Source: CAZMVY01 sp964653435
GTDB lineage: Bacteria > Planctomycetota > Phycisphaerae > UBA1845 > PWPN01
DNA length: 64,000 nt
Reading direction: 5' to 3'
Assembly: GCA_964653435.1 (NCBI GenBank)
Contig: CAZZFA010000004.1
Span: forward strand, 1-64,000
Within the stretch, counting starts at the first letter, position 1; the number at the start of each line of letters is the position of its first letter. The position numbers and the translations under genes are program-made. Under the pieces are notes generated by a model that did no database searches, was not told the origin of the DNA, and was given only the letters and a program-made list of their open reading frames with translations. Below, piece after piece: positions 1-10,200 of this stretch.

Positions 1-1113
1 CGCATGGTGCCAGAATCAGCCGTCAGATTGAAGATGGGGTTCGCCGGACGGATACAGCCAATGCCTGGTAATCCCGTAGGCGAGATTCACTCCGTCCAGT
101 GGTCGAGCATGCAGGAAGAAGCGGCCGGAATCGCCGCCTTCATCAAAGCCCGTGTGGATGCCGGAGCCGTCGCACCAGGCAACGTGCTGGTGCTTGCCCC
201 TCGCCGCGAGTTCGGTTACCTGATTCGTGATAAACTCAACGGTCTTAACGTGCCGGCACACAGCTTCTTCAGTGAGGAACTGCTCGACGGCGATCCAAAG
301 AAGATCAATGAGTCGCAAGCGCAGCAAGCGATGGCATTGCTGAGCCTTCTGGCCAACCCCGAGGACCGCGTGGCGCTGCGGTGCTGGTGCGGATTCGGCA
401 ATAACTCCCTGGCTGACGGGGCGTGGGCGCGCGTGCGGGCCCATTGCGAAAGCAGCGGAGACAGCCCCTGGCAGGCTTTGGAAAAGCTGGCCGGCGGAAC
501 TCTCACGCTGCCGTACACCGGCATTATCGTCACCCGTTTCCAGGCACTCCTGGCCCAGATCGCTAACCTCAACGGTTTGACCGGACAACCGCTGGTGGAC
601 GCAGTGTTCCCCTCAGCCGAACCGTGGGCCGTACCATTTCGCGAGATCGCATCAAGCGTTGAGGGAGACGATTTCAACCCGCGGACACTCGGCGACACGA
701 TCCGGCGACATGTTTCACAGCCGGAAATGCCCACCGACGTGGACTACATCCGTGTCATGAGCCTTCATAAGTCGAAGGGCCTCACCGCAGACCTGGTCGT
801 TGTGTGTGGGTGTCTGCAGGGCCTGATCCCAAGCATCGACACCGATGCCACGCAGCAGGAGCAGCAACGGGCGATGGAGGAGCAGCGGCGACTGTTCTAT
901 GTTGCCGTCACCCGAACAAGACAGACCCTGGTTCTCTCGTCGGTGACCGGCCTGCCCACCGCTGCGGCATTCAAGATGCGTGCCCGCACGACCCGCACCA
1001 TCGGCACGACGGCGAGGACCGTAGCGTCGCAGTTCATTCATGAACTCGGCCCGGAGTGCCCGGCCGCGGTGACGGGCCAGCAGTTTCTGGAACAGACGGG
1101 AGCGCAACCATGA
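1..1113 (+). CDS. UvrD/Rep-type superfamily 1 helicase, C-terminal part (5' end outside window)
   Basis: The frame is open from the first base, so the gene begins upstream and only about 370 residues of its C-terminal half are visible. The late SF1 helicase motifs are recognisable. A motif V-like segment IRVMSLHKSKGL lies around residue 250, and EEQRRLFYVAVTRTR (motif VI, with the Arg that contacts ATP) lies near 300. The Walker A half must lie to the left of the window. Proteins of this kind unwind DNA 3'-5', and in defence islands they often accompany nucleases. The stop codon overlaps the next start as ATGA, so the two genes are probably translationally coupled. The family call is firm. 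The role in defence is inferred from the neighbours. Confidence 0.85.
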   Translation, partial: RMVPESAVRLKMGFAGRIQPMPGNPVGEIHSVQWSSMQEEAAGIAAFIKARVDAGAVAPGNVLVLAPRREFGYLIRDKLNGLNVPAHSFFSEELLDGDPKKINESQAQQAMALLSLLANPEDRVALRCWCGFGNNSLADGAWARVRAHCESSGDSPWQALEKLAGGTLTLPYTGIIVTRFQALLAQIANLNGLTGQPLVDAVFPSAEPWAVPFREIASSVEGDDFNPRTLGDTIRRHVSQPEMPTDVDYIRVMSLHKSKGLTADLVVVCGCLQGLIPSIDTDATQQEQQRAMEEQRRLFYVAVTRTRQTLVLSSVTGLPTAAAFKMRARTTRTIGTTARTVASQFIHELGPECPAAVTGQQFLEQTGAQP

Positions 1114-2228
1114 AGACGGCACAAGTCACTGACTTGAGCGTGAACCCCGACGTGACAGCCCTGCGCCAGAAAGCCATCGAGTCCGTCACACTCGCGATTG
1201 AGCTCTTCAACCGGCCAAGTTCCACCGCTCGGTCGGAATCGGTCTTGATGCTGTTCCATCATGGATTCGAGATGCTTCTGAAATCGTTAATCGTGGACCG
1301 CACCGGAACTGCGATTGACGATGCGCGAGGCTACTCATACACGTTCGACACCTGTCTGCAGATGGCCGCTGAGCAGCTCACGCTCATCACCAAGGACCAT
1401 CGGTGCTTCTTGTCGATGCTCGACAATGTCCGCGATTCCGCAGTCCATTATTATCAGGACGTGTCCGAGGGGATCCTCTACATCTTCGCGCAGGGGTCTG
1501 TCAGCCTCTTCGACCAGTTACTGCGAACGTCAACCGGTCAGGGGCTCCTCGATTACCTGCCTGGGCGCGTGCTGCCGATTTCGAGTATCCCGCCGAAAGA
1601 GGTGGGCCAGCTGGTGGACGATGAGTTCTCGCGCTTACAGCAAGTACTGAGCCGGCCGGATATCACCAGGCAACAAGCGATGGCCGAACTTCGGCCACTA
1701 ATGGCGTTCAAGATCGGCGGAGAAGCCCGACACCGTCGCATGACAACACGTGAGTTGGAGGTGGCCATTGAGAACCTCCGCGCGGCCGAGAACTGGCGGG
1801 TCGCCTTCCCGGAGATTGCCAAGGTGGAGTTCTGTTCAGAAGGTGACGGTATCCCCGTCGGCTTCAGGGTTGTGAAGAACGACCCTAATGCCATACCGGT
1901 CCGCGTGCTGAAGGCGGGTGATGTGGAGGAGCCCCGCGGCACCATCATTCATCGAGAGGTCAACATTCTGGACAAGTTCAATCTCGGCCTTGGTTCGCTG
2001 GCTGATCATCTTGGGATAACCACGGCTCGTACCCTTGCCATGATTCGGGAATACGGCATCCAGGATGACCGCGAGTCGTTCCGCACGATCGAGATCGGTG
2101 CGACCAAGATCAAGCGGTACAGTAAGCGAGCTTTGGACACGCTTCGCGCCAAGCTCGATACGGTTGAGAAGGTGTGGGAGAAGCATCGAAAGCGGAAGAG
2201 GAGCAATCGATCGGCGCGGGCGAATTGA
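1110..2228 (+). CDS. DUF3644-like protein
   Basis: A 372-aa protein starting at the ATG that overlaps the helicase stop (ATGA). An in-frame start 54 bases upstream would lie inside the helicase gene and is less likely. The N-terminal ~170 residues look like DUF3644, with a helical stretch FHHGFEMLLKSLIVDR followed by a segment containing SAVHYYQDV. This domain recurs in defence islands but its biochemistry is not known to me. The C-terminal half has no recognised domain; it includes a charged region with ARTLAMIREYGI that could be a winged-helix-like element. Position between a helicase and a caspase-like protease suggests an accessory or sensor role. That is inference. Confidence 0.7.
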   Translation: MKTAQVTDLSVNPDVTALRQKAIESVTLAIELFNRPSSTARSESVLMLFHHGFEMLLKSLIVDRTGTAIDDARGYSYTFDTCLQMAAEQLTLITKDHRCFLSMLDNVRDSAVHYYQDVSEGILYIFAQGSVSLFDQLLRTSTGQGLLDYLPGRVLPISSIPPKEVGQLVDDEFSRLQQVLSRPDITRQQAMAELRPLMAFKIGGEARHRRMTTRELEVAIENLRAAENWRVAFPEIAKVEFCSEGDGIPVGFRVVKNDPNAIPVRVLKAGDVEEPRGTIIHREVNILDKFNLGLGSLADHLGITTARTLAMIREYGIQDDRESFRTIEIGATKIKRYSKRALDTLRAKLDTVEKVWEKHRKRKRSNRSARAN

Positions 2229-2267
2229 AAATCGGCTGTCCAGATCTCTGCGTCCAGGAGCTCTGTC

Positions 2268-3743
2268 ATGCGAAAAGTGGCCATCTTGATTGCAGTGGAG
2301 CACTACAACGACAAGAGGATCTCGCGGGTAAAGTACGCCGAGGCAGACGCCCGCGACCTCGGGGCGGCGCTACAGGAACACGGCTTCTCCGCCCTTGATC
2401 AAACCACGCTCATTGACGTTGGCGCGACTCGAGCCTCCATCGAGTCCCGTGTTAGCAAGGTTCTCGCGAGCCTCTCAAAGGAGGATACGCTGTACATTTA
2501 CTATGCGGGCCATGGATTCGCTCGCAACGGTAAGAACTACATTACCTGTTTTGACACCAACATTGATGACCTGGACGGCACGAGCATCGCCATTGAGTGG
2601 GTCTTTACCCAATTCAAGACCTCCGCATGCACACGGACCGTCTTGTTCCTGGACTCGTGTGAAAGTGGGATGCTCGCGACTTCGGACGTGCGGGGGATCT
2701 ACACAGACCTCACCGAGGACGAGTTGAAGGCCTTCTTTGAAGACGCGGAGCATCGCGTGTGTTTTGCTGCCTGCAAGCCTGGCCAATACTCATACCCGAC
2801 GGACAAGAACAAACATGGCATCTGGACCTACCACCTCATTGAAGCTCTCACCGCTAACGCGCCAACCGCACTTGAGAAAGGACACCTGTTAACGTCGTCT
2901 TCATTGCAGAATCATCTGAGGACCGAGGTTCCGCGCACCCTACGTTCCGTGCTCACCGGGACCCACGTGCAAACACCTTGGGTGTATGGCGCCCTGAGTA
3001 GTGATTTCCTAATTGCCGACGTGCAGGCTATCCTCGATAAGCGCAAGGAGGCTGCCAACCCTCACGCCAAGCAACTGCGCAAAGTGCGGCTCTATGACGA
3101 ACGTCAGGTCTCGGTGCGGAGCCTCTCAGGGTTTCAGAAGACCCACCGTGTTCCCGACCGCGTGAACGATGCGACTGAGTCGTTTGTGGCGAGAATTGCC
3201 AAAGAAGACATCGACGCTGATCTGGACGCAGTACATGAGGCTCTGCGAACCACATTCGATTTCAAGCGCAAAGATCTAGAGACCAACGTGTCATCTGGCG
3301 GAGGCTCAATCATTACGCCGTACTTCGATTATGAGGTTACGGTCTCGATCAACCCCGATGATCCGTCCGAGGCTCTGTGGTTGCGTCAGGTACACAATAT
3401 CCGCGACCCCGACAAGATCCTCACAGACGAGTTTGATCAGGCGTTTCAGGGCATGTTCGATACCCTAGAGTTTACGTCGGGTAAGACCATTAAGGTCGCG
3501 GACGTGATCGACCAGATTGAGGCTCTTGACGACGATTCTATCAGCATCGACTACGACAAGAGCTTCCGCTCGTGCTCGATTAGCGTGGATGGGATGGATG
3601 CTCGCATCCGCATTACCACAGACGCCATCTCCATTGTGCGTTCGACTGGGAAGTCGCCCAGGATGCTGATCGAGTCGTTCTTCGAGGTGCAGAAGAAACT
3701 AATCGATAATCACCACATCAAGCAGTTGCCATTCGGTGGGTAG
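2268..3743 (+). CDS. Caspase-like (peptidase C14) protein, possible death effector
   Basis: A 491-aa protein with AGGAG seven bases before the ATG. Residues 1-230 form a caspase-like fold: an N-terminal strand KVAILIAVEHY, the catalytic His in YIYYAGHG (His82) and the catalytic Cys in FLDSCESG (Cys131). Both residues of the dyad are present, so it should be an active cysteine protease with a caspase/metacaspase fold. Residues ~260-491 show no domain I recognise and could be a regulatory or substrate-binding region. Bacterial caspase-like proteases act as effectors in several abortive-infection systems. Here the gene lies between DUF3644 and a DNA methyltransferase gene in a defence array, which fits that role, but the target is unknown. 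Confidence 0.82.
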   Translation: MRKVAILIAVEHYNDKRISRVKYAEADARDLGAALQEHGFSALDQTTLIDVGATRASIESRVSKVLASLSKEDTLYIYYAGHGFARNGKNYITCFDTNIDDLDGTSIAIEWVFTQFKTSACTRTVLFLDSCESGMLATSDVRGIYTDLTEDELKAFFEDAEHRVCFAACKPGQYSYPTDKNKHGIWTYHLIEALTANAPTALEKGHLLTSSSLQNHLRTEVPRTLRSVLTGTHVQTPWVYGALSSDFLIADVQAILDKRKEAANPHAKQLRKVRLYDERQVSVRSLSGFQKTHRVPDRVNDATESFVARIAKEDIDADLDAVHEALRTTFDFKRKDLETNVSSGGGSIITPYFDYEVTVSINPDDPSEALWLRQVHNIRDPDKILTDEFDQAFQGMFDTLEFTSGKTIKVADVIDQIEALDDDSISIDYDKSFRSCSISVDGMDARIRITTDAISIVRSTGKSPRMLIESFFEVQKKLIDNHHIKQLPFGG

Positions 3744-3765
3744 CCGCAGGAAGGTGACCATAGGT

Positions 3766-6700
3766 ATGACCGATTTTCCAAGATTGATCGAACATGCGTT
3801 TCCGCTCAAGCAGACGTCGCTTGATTCGGTTCACGAGAAGAACGTCCGGCATGGGCACATCTCCACGCTGCACATCTGGCCGGCACGGCGGCCGCTGGCT
3901 GCTTGCCGGGCGGCGCTGATCGCTACGCTGCTGCCGGACCCGTCGGCTCAGCCCAAGCCGGAGGGGATGACCGACGCTCAGTGGGAGGAGGAGATTCAGC
4001 GACGGCGACGCGAGCTTTGCGAGAAGATCGGCGGCAAGCTTGTTAAGAAGATCGAACGGAAGAAGATGCCCAACGGCCAGACCGTGGAACGCGTCAAGGA
4101 CGAGACTGAGGGCGGCATCCTCCATTGGCTTGAGAACGAACCGGACCGCAAGGACCGCAAGAAGTGGGAGTACTGGAATAAGCGAACACAACACTTCGAT
4201 TCGACGCTGGAGTGGTTCCGCAAGGAGATCCACAAGACTTACGGCGGGTGTGCCCCCAAGGTGCTCGACCCTTTTGCCGGAGGCGGCGCGATTCCGCTGG
4301 AGGCGATGCGTCTAGGATGCGAGGCGACGGCTGTAGACATCAACCCTGTTGCGTGGTTCATTCTCAAATGCACGCTGGAATACCCTCAGAAGCTTGCCGG
4401 CCAGAAACGACCCTTGCCCGCGTTCATTCTCACAAATGCCGAATTCATGCGCGGGTTCTTCAAGAGTCAAGGGTTGGGTCGTACCGAGACCGAGTCGGCA
4501 ATTGCGATGTTGGGGCACACGGCTGAGCCAGGGCTGTTCGGCGTGACCGAAGCGGCGACAACCAGCAAGGGGCGGCGCAGAAAACGTGGCCCCACATCCT
4601 TAACCCGTGAGGACCTGATCCAGGCTGACCTGGCTTGGCACGTTCGGGCATGGGGCCAGTGGGTGCTTGAGCGCGCTCGGCGTGCTCTCGCTCAGTACTT
4701 TCCGACATACGCCGATTTCGAGCCGATCAAGAAAGACCGTATCCCGTATGAACACCAGCCGATGCGTCTCGTACCGACGAAGGACGATGGCACTGCACAC
4801 ATTGACGCACTCAACGCCGAGTTCACCAAAGGCTACCTGGAGGATGGGCGTAATCCGCGATGGGTCGCCAAGCCAACCGTCGCCTACCTCTGGGCGCGGA
4901 CGGTGACCTGCAAGAACTGCCGCGCGACGGTGCCCCTGCTAAAAACACGTTGGCTGTGCAAGAAGAAAGATGGCAATCGCCAGCGTGTCTTGTTGACAAT
5001 GGAACCATCGCCTGACCATACCACCGTGGTCTTCGGAATCGAGGATAACGTTCCCAGCAAAGGCGGAAACGCCGCACAGAAGCGTGAGCACGATAAACGG
5101 ATTGGTGCCGGTACGATGTCGAAAGCGGGCGCGAAGTGCCCATGTTGTCCGGCCATCATGACTTCTGACGACATTAGAGTGGAAACAAGAGCAGGTCGCA
5201 GTGGTCATATACCGATAGTCGTTGCCGTTGATGGACAGAAGTCGAAGGAGTTTCGGCCGTTCACAGATCACGAGCTAGCAGCAGTTGTGGCCGCGGCGAG
5301 AGACGCGACATCAGCCTTGGAGCGATTGCCGGACGGTGATCTCTCAGAGGCCACCCCGGCAGGTGGAGGCCGAAAAGCCGCACGTGCTTTCTCTTTGCAT
5401 ACCTATGGGATGACTCAGTGGCGTGATCTGTTTACGGAGCGTCAGCGACTCGCCTTGGCCACGATTGCCCTAAGTACCCTCGATGCCCATGCACAAGTGG
5501 GGCAGGCTGAATACGATGACACTTGGCGGGAGGCACTCACTGCGTATCTCGCTTGTGGCTTCGATCGTCTAGTGGATTTCGCGAATGTGAATGTCCAGTG
5601 GAAGATCGATGTGCCTACGATAAACCATGCATTGGTCCGGTTCGCGATCCAGATCACGTGGGACTTTGCCGAGAGTAACCCGATCGGCGCGATGGCCGGA
5701 AGCTACATCAAGTGCCTAGATCGGATCGCAACAGGCCTGGATACGCTGTTGTTGTTGCCAGCGGGGCTTCCGGAACCACACGTGCAGCGGTCATCCTCAA
5801 CCACTGCTCTCCCCGATGCGGATCTGATTGTGACGGATCCTCCATACTACGATGCTATACCCTACTCTGATCTCATGGATTGGTTTTATGTGTGGCTACG
5901 CAGGGTTGGCCTTCGAATAGGCCCTGCGTTCAGGGAGGCCATGGGAGAACGGCTAGGCCCTAAATGGAATGCCGGTGCAGAAGACGGTGAGCTTATCGAC
6001 GATGACACGAGGCATGGTGGCGATAGCGATGCTTCGAAGAAGGCGTATGAGGACGGCATGACCAAGGTGTTTTGCCGGTGTGTTGAGAGTCTGGCTGCGA
6101 ACGGCCGAATGGTGATCGTCTTTGCGAACAAGCAGCCGGATGCATGGGAGACGCTTGTTGCATCCCTCATTCGCGCAGGCTTCGTGGTCGATGGGAGCTG
6201 GCCAATTCAAACCGAGCAGCCCAGCCGCACAAGAGGGATTTCGTCAGCTGCTCTGGCGTCCTCCGTATGGCTCGTCTGCAGAAAGCGCCCCACGACGGCT
6301 AGGCCGGGGTGGGACAACAACGTGCTGGAGGAGATGCGGGCGAACATCGCCGTGAAGCTGCGGGACTTCTGGGACGCCGGGATTCGTGGGCCGGACTTTG
6401 TCTGGGCGGCGACCGGTCCGGCGATGGAAGCATACAGCAAGCATCCGGTGGTGCGCAAAGCGAACGAACAGAATGCCACAATGGGTGTGAACGAGTTCCT
6501 GACGCATGTGCGGCGGATGGTAGTGGATTACGTCGTTGGACAGGTACTCTCCGGCGAACGTGGTGCGGACCTCTCCGCTGCCGACCGCCTTGATGACGTG
6601 ACGGCCTACTATCTTCTCCACCGCCACGATTTCGGCATGGACGAAGCGCCCGTAGGCGCATGCATTCTTTACGCGACTGCCTGCAACTTGTCGGATGGGG

Positions 6701-7167
6701 AATTGGAGAAGACCTGGGATATCCTGACGCATGCCGGAGGTGAGGCTGTTGTTGCAGACGAGGTGGATGACGAATCAGGCGAAACGGACGACGATGACGC
6801 TGAGCCATCGGACACTGATTCCGGTGGGAGCAAGGTGAAACTCAAATTATGGAGTCAGCGACGGGGCAAAAGCATGGGTTACGAAGCCCCGGAAGGCAAG
6901 GCAGTGCCCCTGATTGACCGCATCCACCGGGTCATGCACCTGTGGAAGGACGGTGATCTCCACAAGGTCGATGAGTATCTGGACGAACACGCCCTGCGGC
7001 GACACGAACTGTTCAAGCGGGTCGTGCAGTCGTTGATAGAATTGTCGAGCAACAGCGAACGCACAACGCTGGAAAGCATCAGCAACCACATCGGCGCCAA
7101 GGGCGCCGTGAAGGACACGGGACCGGCCTTCGGCGATGAAGATGGTGCCTGGACCCGGAAGGAGTAG
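3766..7167 (+). CDS. DUF1156-family DNA methyltransferase
   Basis: A 1133-aa protein. The ATG at 3766 is preferred over an in-frame start at 3736 because AGGAAGGTG precedes it and the conserved N-terminus begins there. The first ~65 residues match DUF1156 (NVRHGHISTLHIWPARRP). SAM-binding motif I, DPFAGGGA, is near residue 168, and the catalytic DPPYY motif is at about 691-695, so both methylase motifs are intact. Target-base class is probably N6-adenine or N4-cytosine. Between them is a large insertion with paired cysteines (CKNC near 385, CPCC near 465) that could bind zinc. The C-terminal ~150 residues contain an acidic linker. DUF1156 methylases typically sit next to DUF499 ATPases in predicted defence systems, as here. 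Confidence 0.88.
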   Translation: MTDFPRLIEHAFPLKQTSLDSVHEKNVRHGHISTLHIWPARRPLAACRAALIATLLPDPSAQPKPEGMTDAQWEEEIQRRRRELCEKIGGKLVKKIERKKMPNGQTVERVKDETEGGILHWLENEPDRKDRKKWEYWNKRTQHFDSTLEWFRKEIHKTYGGCAPKVLDPFAGGGAIPLEAMRLGCEATAVDINPVAWFILKCTLEYPQKLAGQKRPLPAFILTNAEFMRGFFKSQGLGRTETESAIAMLGHTAEPGLFGVTEAATTSKGRRRKRGPTSLTREDLIQADLAWHVRAWGQWVLERARRALAQYFPTYADFEPIKKDRIPYEHQPMRLVPTKDDGTAHIDALNAEFTKGYLEDGRNPRWVAKPTVAYLWARTVTCKNCRATVPLLKTRWLCKKKDGNRQRVLLTMEPSPDHTTVVFGIEDNVPSKGGNAAQKREHDKRIGAGTMSKAGAKCPCCPAIMTSDDIRVETRAGRSGHIPIVVAVDGQKSKEFRPFTDHELAAVVAAARDATSALERLPDGDLSEATPAGGGRKAARAFSLHTYGMTQWRDLFTERQRLALATIALSTLDAHAQVGQAEYDDTWREALTAYLACGFDRLVDFANVNVQWKIDVPTINHALVRFAIQITWDFAESNPIGAMAGSYIKCLDRIATGLDTLLLLPAGLPEPHVQRSSSTTALPDADLIVTDPPYYDAIPYSDLMDWFYVWLRRVGLRIGPAFREAMGERLGPKWNAGAEDGELIDDDTRHGGDSDASKKAYEDGMTKVFCRCVESLAANGRMVIVFANKQPDAWETLVASLIRAGFVVDGSWPIQTEQPSRTRGISSAALASSVWLVCRKRPTTARPGWDNNVLEEMRANIAVKLRDFWDAGIRGPDFVWAATGPAMEAYSKHPVVRKANEQNATMGVNEFLTHVRRMVVDYVVGQVLSGERGADLSAADRLDDVTAYYLLHRHDFGMDEAPVGACILYATACNLSDGELEKTWDILTHAGGEAVVADEVDDESGETDDDDAEPSDTDSGGSKVKLKLWSQRRGKSMGYEAPEGKAVPLIDRIHRVMHLWKDGDLHKVDEYLDEHALRRHELFKRVVQSLIELSSNSERTTLESISNHIGAKGAVKDTGPAFGDEDGAWTRKE

Positions 7168-7263
7168 AAGCCGTCGGGGGTGGCCCCGCGGCATCTGTCG
7201 GTAAAGTACGCGAACCGTGGAGACAAGAACGGCCTGATCTGTTCATAGACCGAGGAAACGAAA

Positions 7264-10200
7264 ATGGCAAAGCTACCGTGGAAAACATGGCACGAAGTCG
7301 TGAGGCTGCGGGATGACCTGCGATCCGGCGATCTGCCGCTTCACCTGTTCGCGGCGGACCTGTACGAGGTCGCGATGCAGAACGGCAAGCGACCGATCTA
7401 CGAGAAGGCAGAGGAGTTCTTCGCGCTGACGTACGCCACGCACAATCTCCGCGGCCTCGTGCGGGACGTGGCATTGCGGCTGGCCGGGAAGAACGACAAG
7501 GCCGTGCGGCAACTGGAGCTGACCTACGGTGGCGGCAAGACGCACACGCTGATCACCATGCGCCACCTGGTGCACGACCCGGCGAAGCTGCCGGACGTGC
7601 CGGCCGTTCGTGAGTTCACAGAGGCCATCGGCCAGGCGCCGCCGCAAGCGCGGGTGGCGGCGATGTGCTTTGACAAGCTGGATGTGGAGACCGGCATCGA
7701 CGTGCGCGGTCCGGATGGCAAGGCACGCAGGCTCAAGCAGCCGTGGAGTGTCCTGGCTTACCAGATCGCGGGTGATGACGGCCTCAAGCTGCTGCACGCC
7801 GATGGCAAGGCTGAAGAGCGGAACACCCCACCGGCGGAGAATACGCTGACGGACCTACTGTCCCTTCCCATGAAACACGGGATGGGCACGTTGGTCCTGA
7901 TCGACGAAGTGCTGCTCTACGCGAAGGTCAAGGTTCGCTCGGATCCGGGCTGGCTGGACATACTCACGTCGTTTTTCCAGTACCTGACGCAGGCTGCTGC
8001 GAAAGTGGATCGGTGCTGCATCGTGGCGTCACTGCTTTCCAGCGAGCCGAAGGACCAGGCCGACGCGCTTGGTAAGAAGATCGTGTCGGACTTGTATGAC
8101 GTCTTCCAGCGTCAGCGCGAAGAGGCCGTCCAACCTGTGGAAAAGGACGATGTAGCCGAAGTCCTGCGGCGGCGGCTGTTCGATCCCAAGTCCTGTGCCG
8201 ACCGTGGCGCATGGCCGCAGCAGGTGATCGCGGCGCTCAAGGGCATCGCGATCCTGGATGAGCAGACGGCCAAACTGGGCGCCGCGGCAGAGGAACGCTA
8301 CCTCAAGAGCTTCCCATTCCACCCAGAACTGACGGAGGTGTTCTACGCCAAGTGGGCGGCGGGTATCGAGCGGTTCCAGAAGACGCGCGGTGTGCTGCGG
8401 ACGTTCGCCCTGGCGCTCCGCGAGGCCGAGAAGTGGGACGAGTCGCCGGTGATTGGACCGACGGTCTTCCTGGGTGCCCCCAAGCAGGAGGGGTTGTCGG
8501 AGTCGGCGCGCGAACTGGTCTCGATTGCCGACACCATCGTGAGCGATGGGCAGGCGACCAGGTGGACCGGCATCATTGAAAACGAGCTGGGGTGCGCTCG
8601 ACAGGTCCAGGCGGATTCCGTCGGCCTCAAGCTGCGCGAGATCGAGCAGGCGGTCATGGCAACCTTCCTGCACTCCCAGCCGACCGGGCGCAGCGCCAAG
8701 ATGCGTGACCTGATGCTTCTGATCGGTCCGTGCCGTCCGGACAAGATCGAGTTGGAGAAGGGGCTGTCGCGGTGGGCACGGAGCAGCTACTGGCTCGACG
8801 ACACGAACATGCCGGAGAAGGAGGGCCAACTGCCTGCCGAGTGGCGCCTGGGCAACCGGCCCAACCTGAACCAGATGCAGGCGGCTGCGGCAGCGCAGAT
8901 TTCCGACGACGTCGTGAAGGCTCGCCTGGTCGATGAGATCGGCAGCGCCAAGACATTGAGCAGCGGCGCTTCGGCGCTGGGCGTTCGTGTTCACACACGT
9001 CCGACCAAGCCCCGCGACATCGAAGACGACGGGTTGTTCCACTATGCCGTGCTGCTGCCAAGCGCCGCATCAGACTCGGGCAAACCGAGTGCCGAGGCGA
9101 AGCGGTTCATCGACGAGACGACCGGGGCGGATAAGCCCCGCGTGTTCCGCAATGCCGTACTGCTGCTCGCTCCGTCACGCGAGGGTGTCGATGTTGCCCA
9201 GGCACGGGTACGCGACTACCTGGCGTGGGAAAAGGTCATGGACGACCTGATCCCCAAGAACGACGACGAGAAGAAACAGAAGGGCTCGGTCGATGTGGCC
9301 CGACTGCAGACGCTCAAGATGTACATCGACAAAGCGAAGGCCCGGGTGCCCGAGGCGATCCGTCAGGCGTACTGCATTGTCGTGACGGTGTCCGACAAGG
9401 ACGAGGTGCAGGCGTTTAAGATCACCGTGTCTGACGAGGCTCATTTCGAAACCATCAAGAAGGATCCGCGGTCGCGTGTTCAGGATACGGCGGTCACCGC
9501 AGAGGCGCTGTTGCCGGACGGTCCGTACAACCTCTGGAAAGGCGGCGACACCAGCCGCCGTGTGAAGGATTTGGCCGGTTCGTTTGCCCAGCTACCACAT
9601 CTGCCGAAGATGCTTAAGTCGCAGGCCATCGTGGAGACGCTCGTCGAAGGATGCCTGCAGGGCACGTTCGTCCTCAAGCTTACGCGGCCTGACCGCACAT
9701 TCCGGACGTGGTGGCGAACTCGCCCGGACGAGACGGCGTTGAACGATCCGGCGCTGGAGTTGGTCCTGCCTCAAGCCGCCGAACTCGGTGAGATTCCTGG
9801 GGACCTGCTTGCCCCGAAGTCGCTGCCGAACCTCTGGGGGGCGGAGGAAATCGCGGCACAGACGGTGCTGGATTACTTCAGCGGCAAGACGGTGGTCCAG
9901 GTGGACAAAGGCGGCTTCCAGGAACCTGTGCCGATCCCGAAGGCGTCCGCTGACGTGGTGAACGCGGCCATCGGTGAGGCAGTCGCCGCCGGGAAGGCGT
10001 GGCTGCTGTCGGGGCCGGCCAGCCTGTTGGCGGAGCCGATCCCGGCAGGCGTGCTGACGCCGGCATCGAAGCTGCGCACGCCGCCGGCCATGATTTCGGC
10101 GGCGGCGATCCTGCCGGAGAATCTGCCGACGGCATGGAAGGATGGCACGACCTCGGCTTTGGCCGTTGCGACGGCACTATCCCAGCAGCAGGGCAACATA

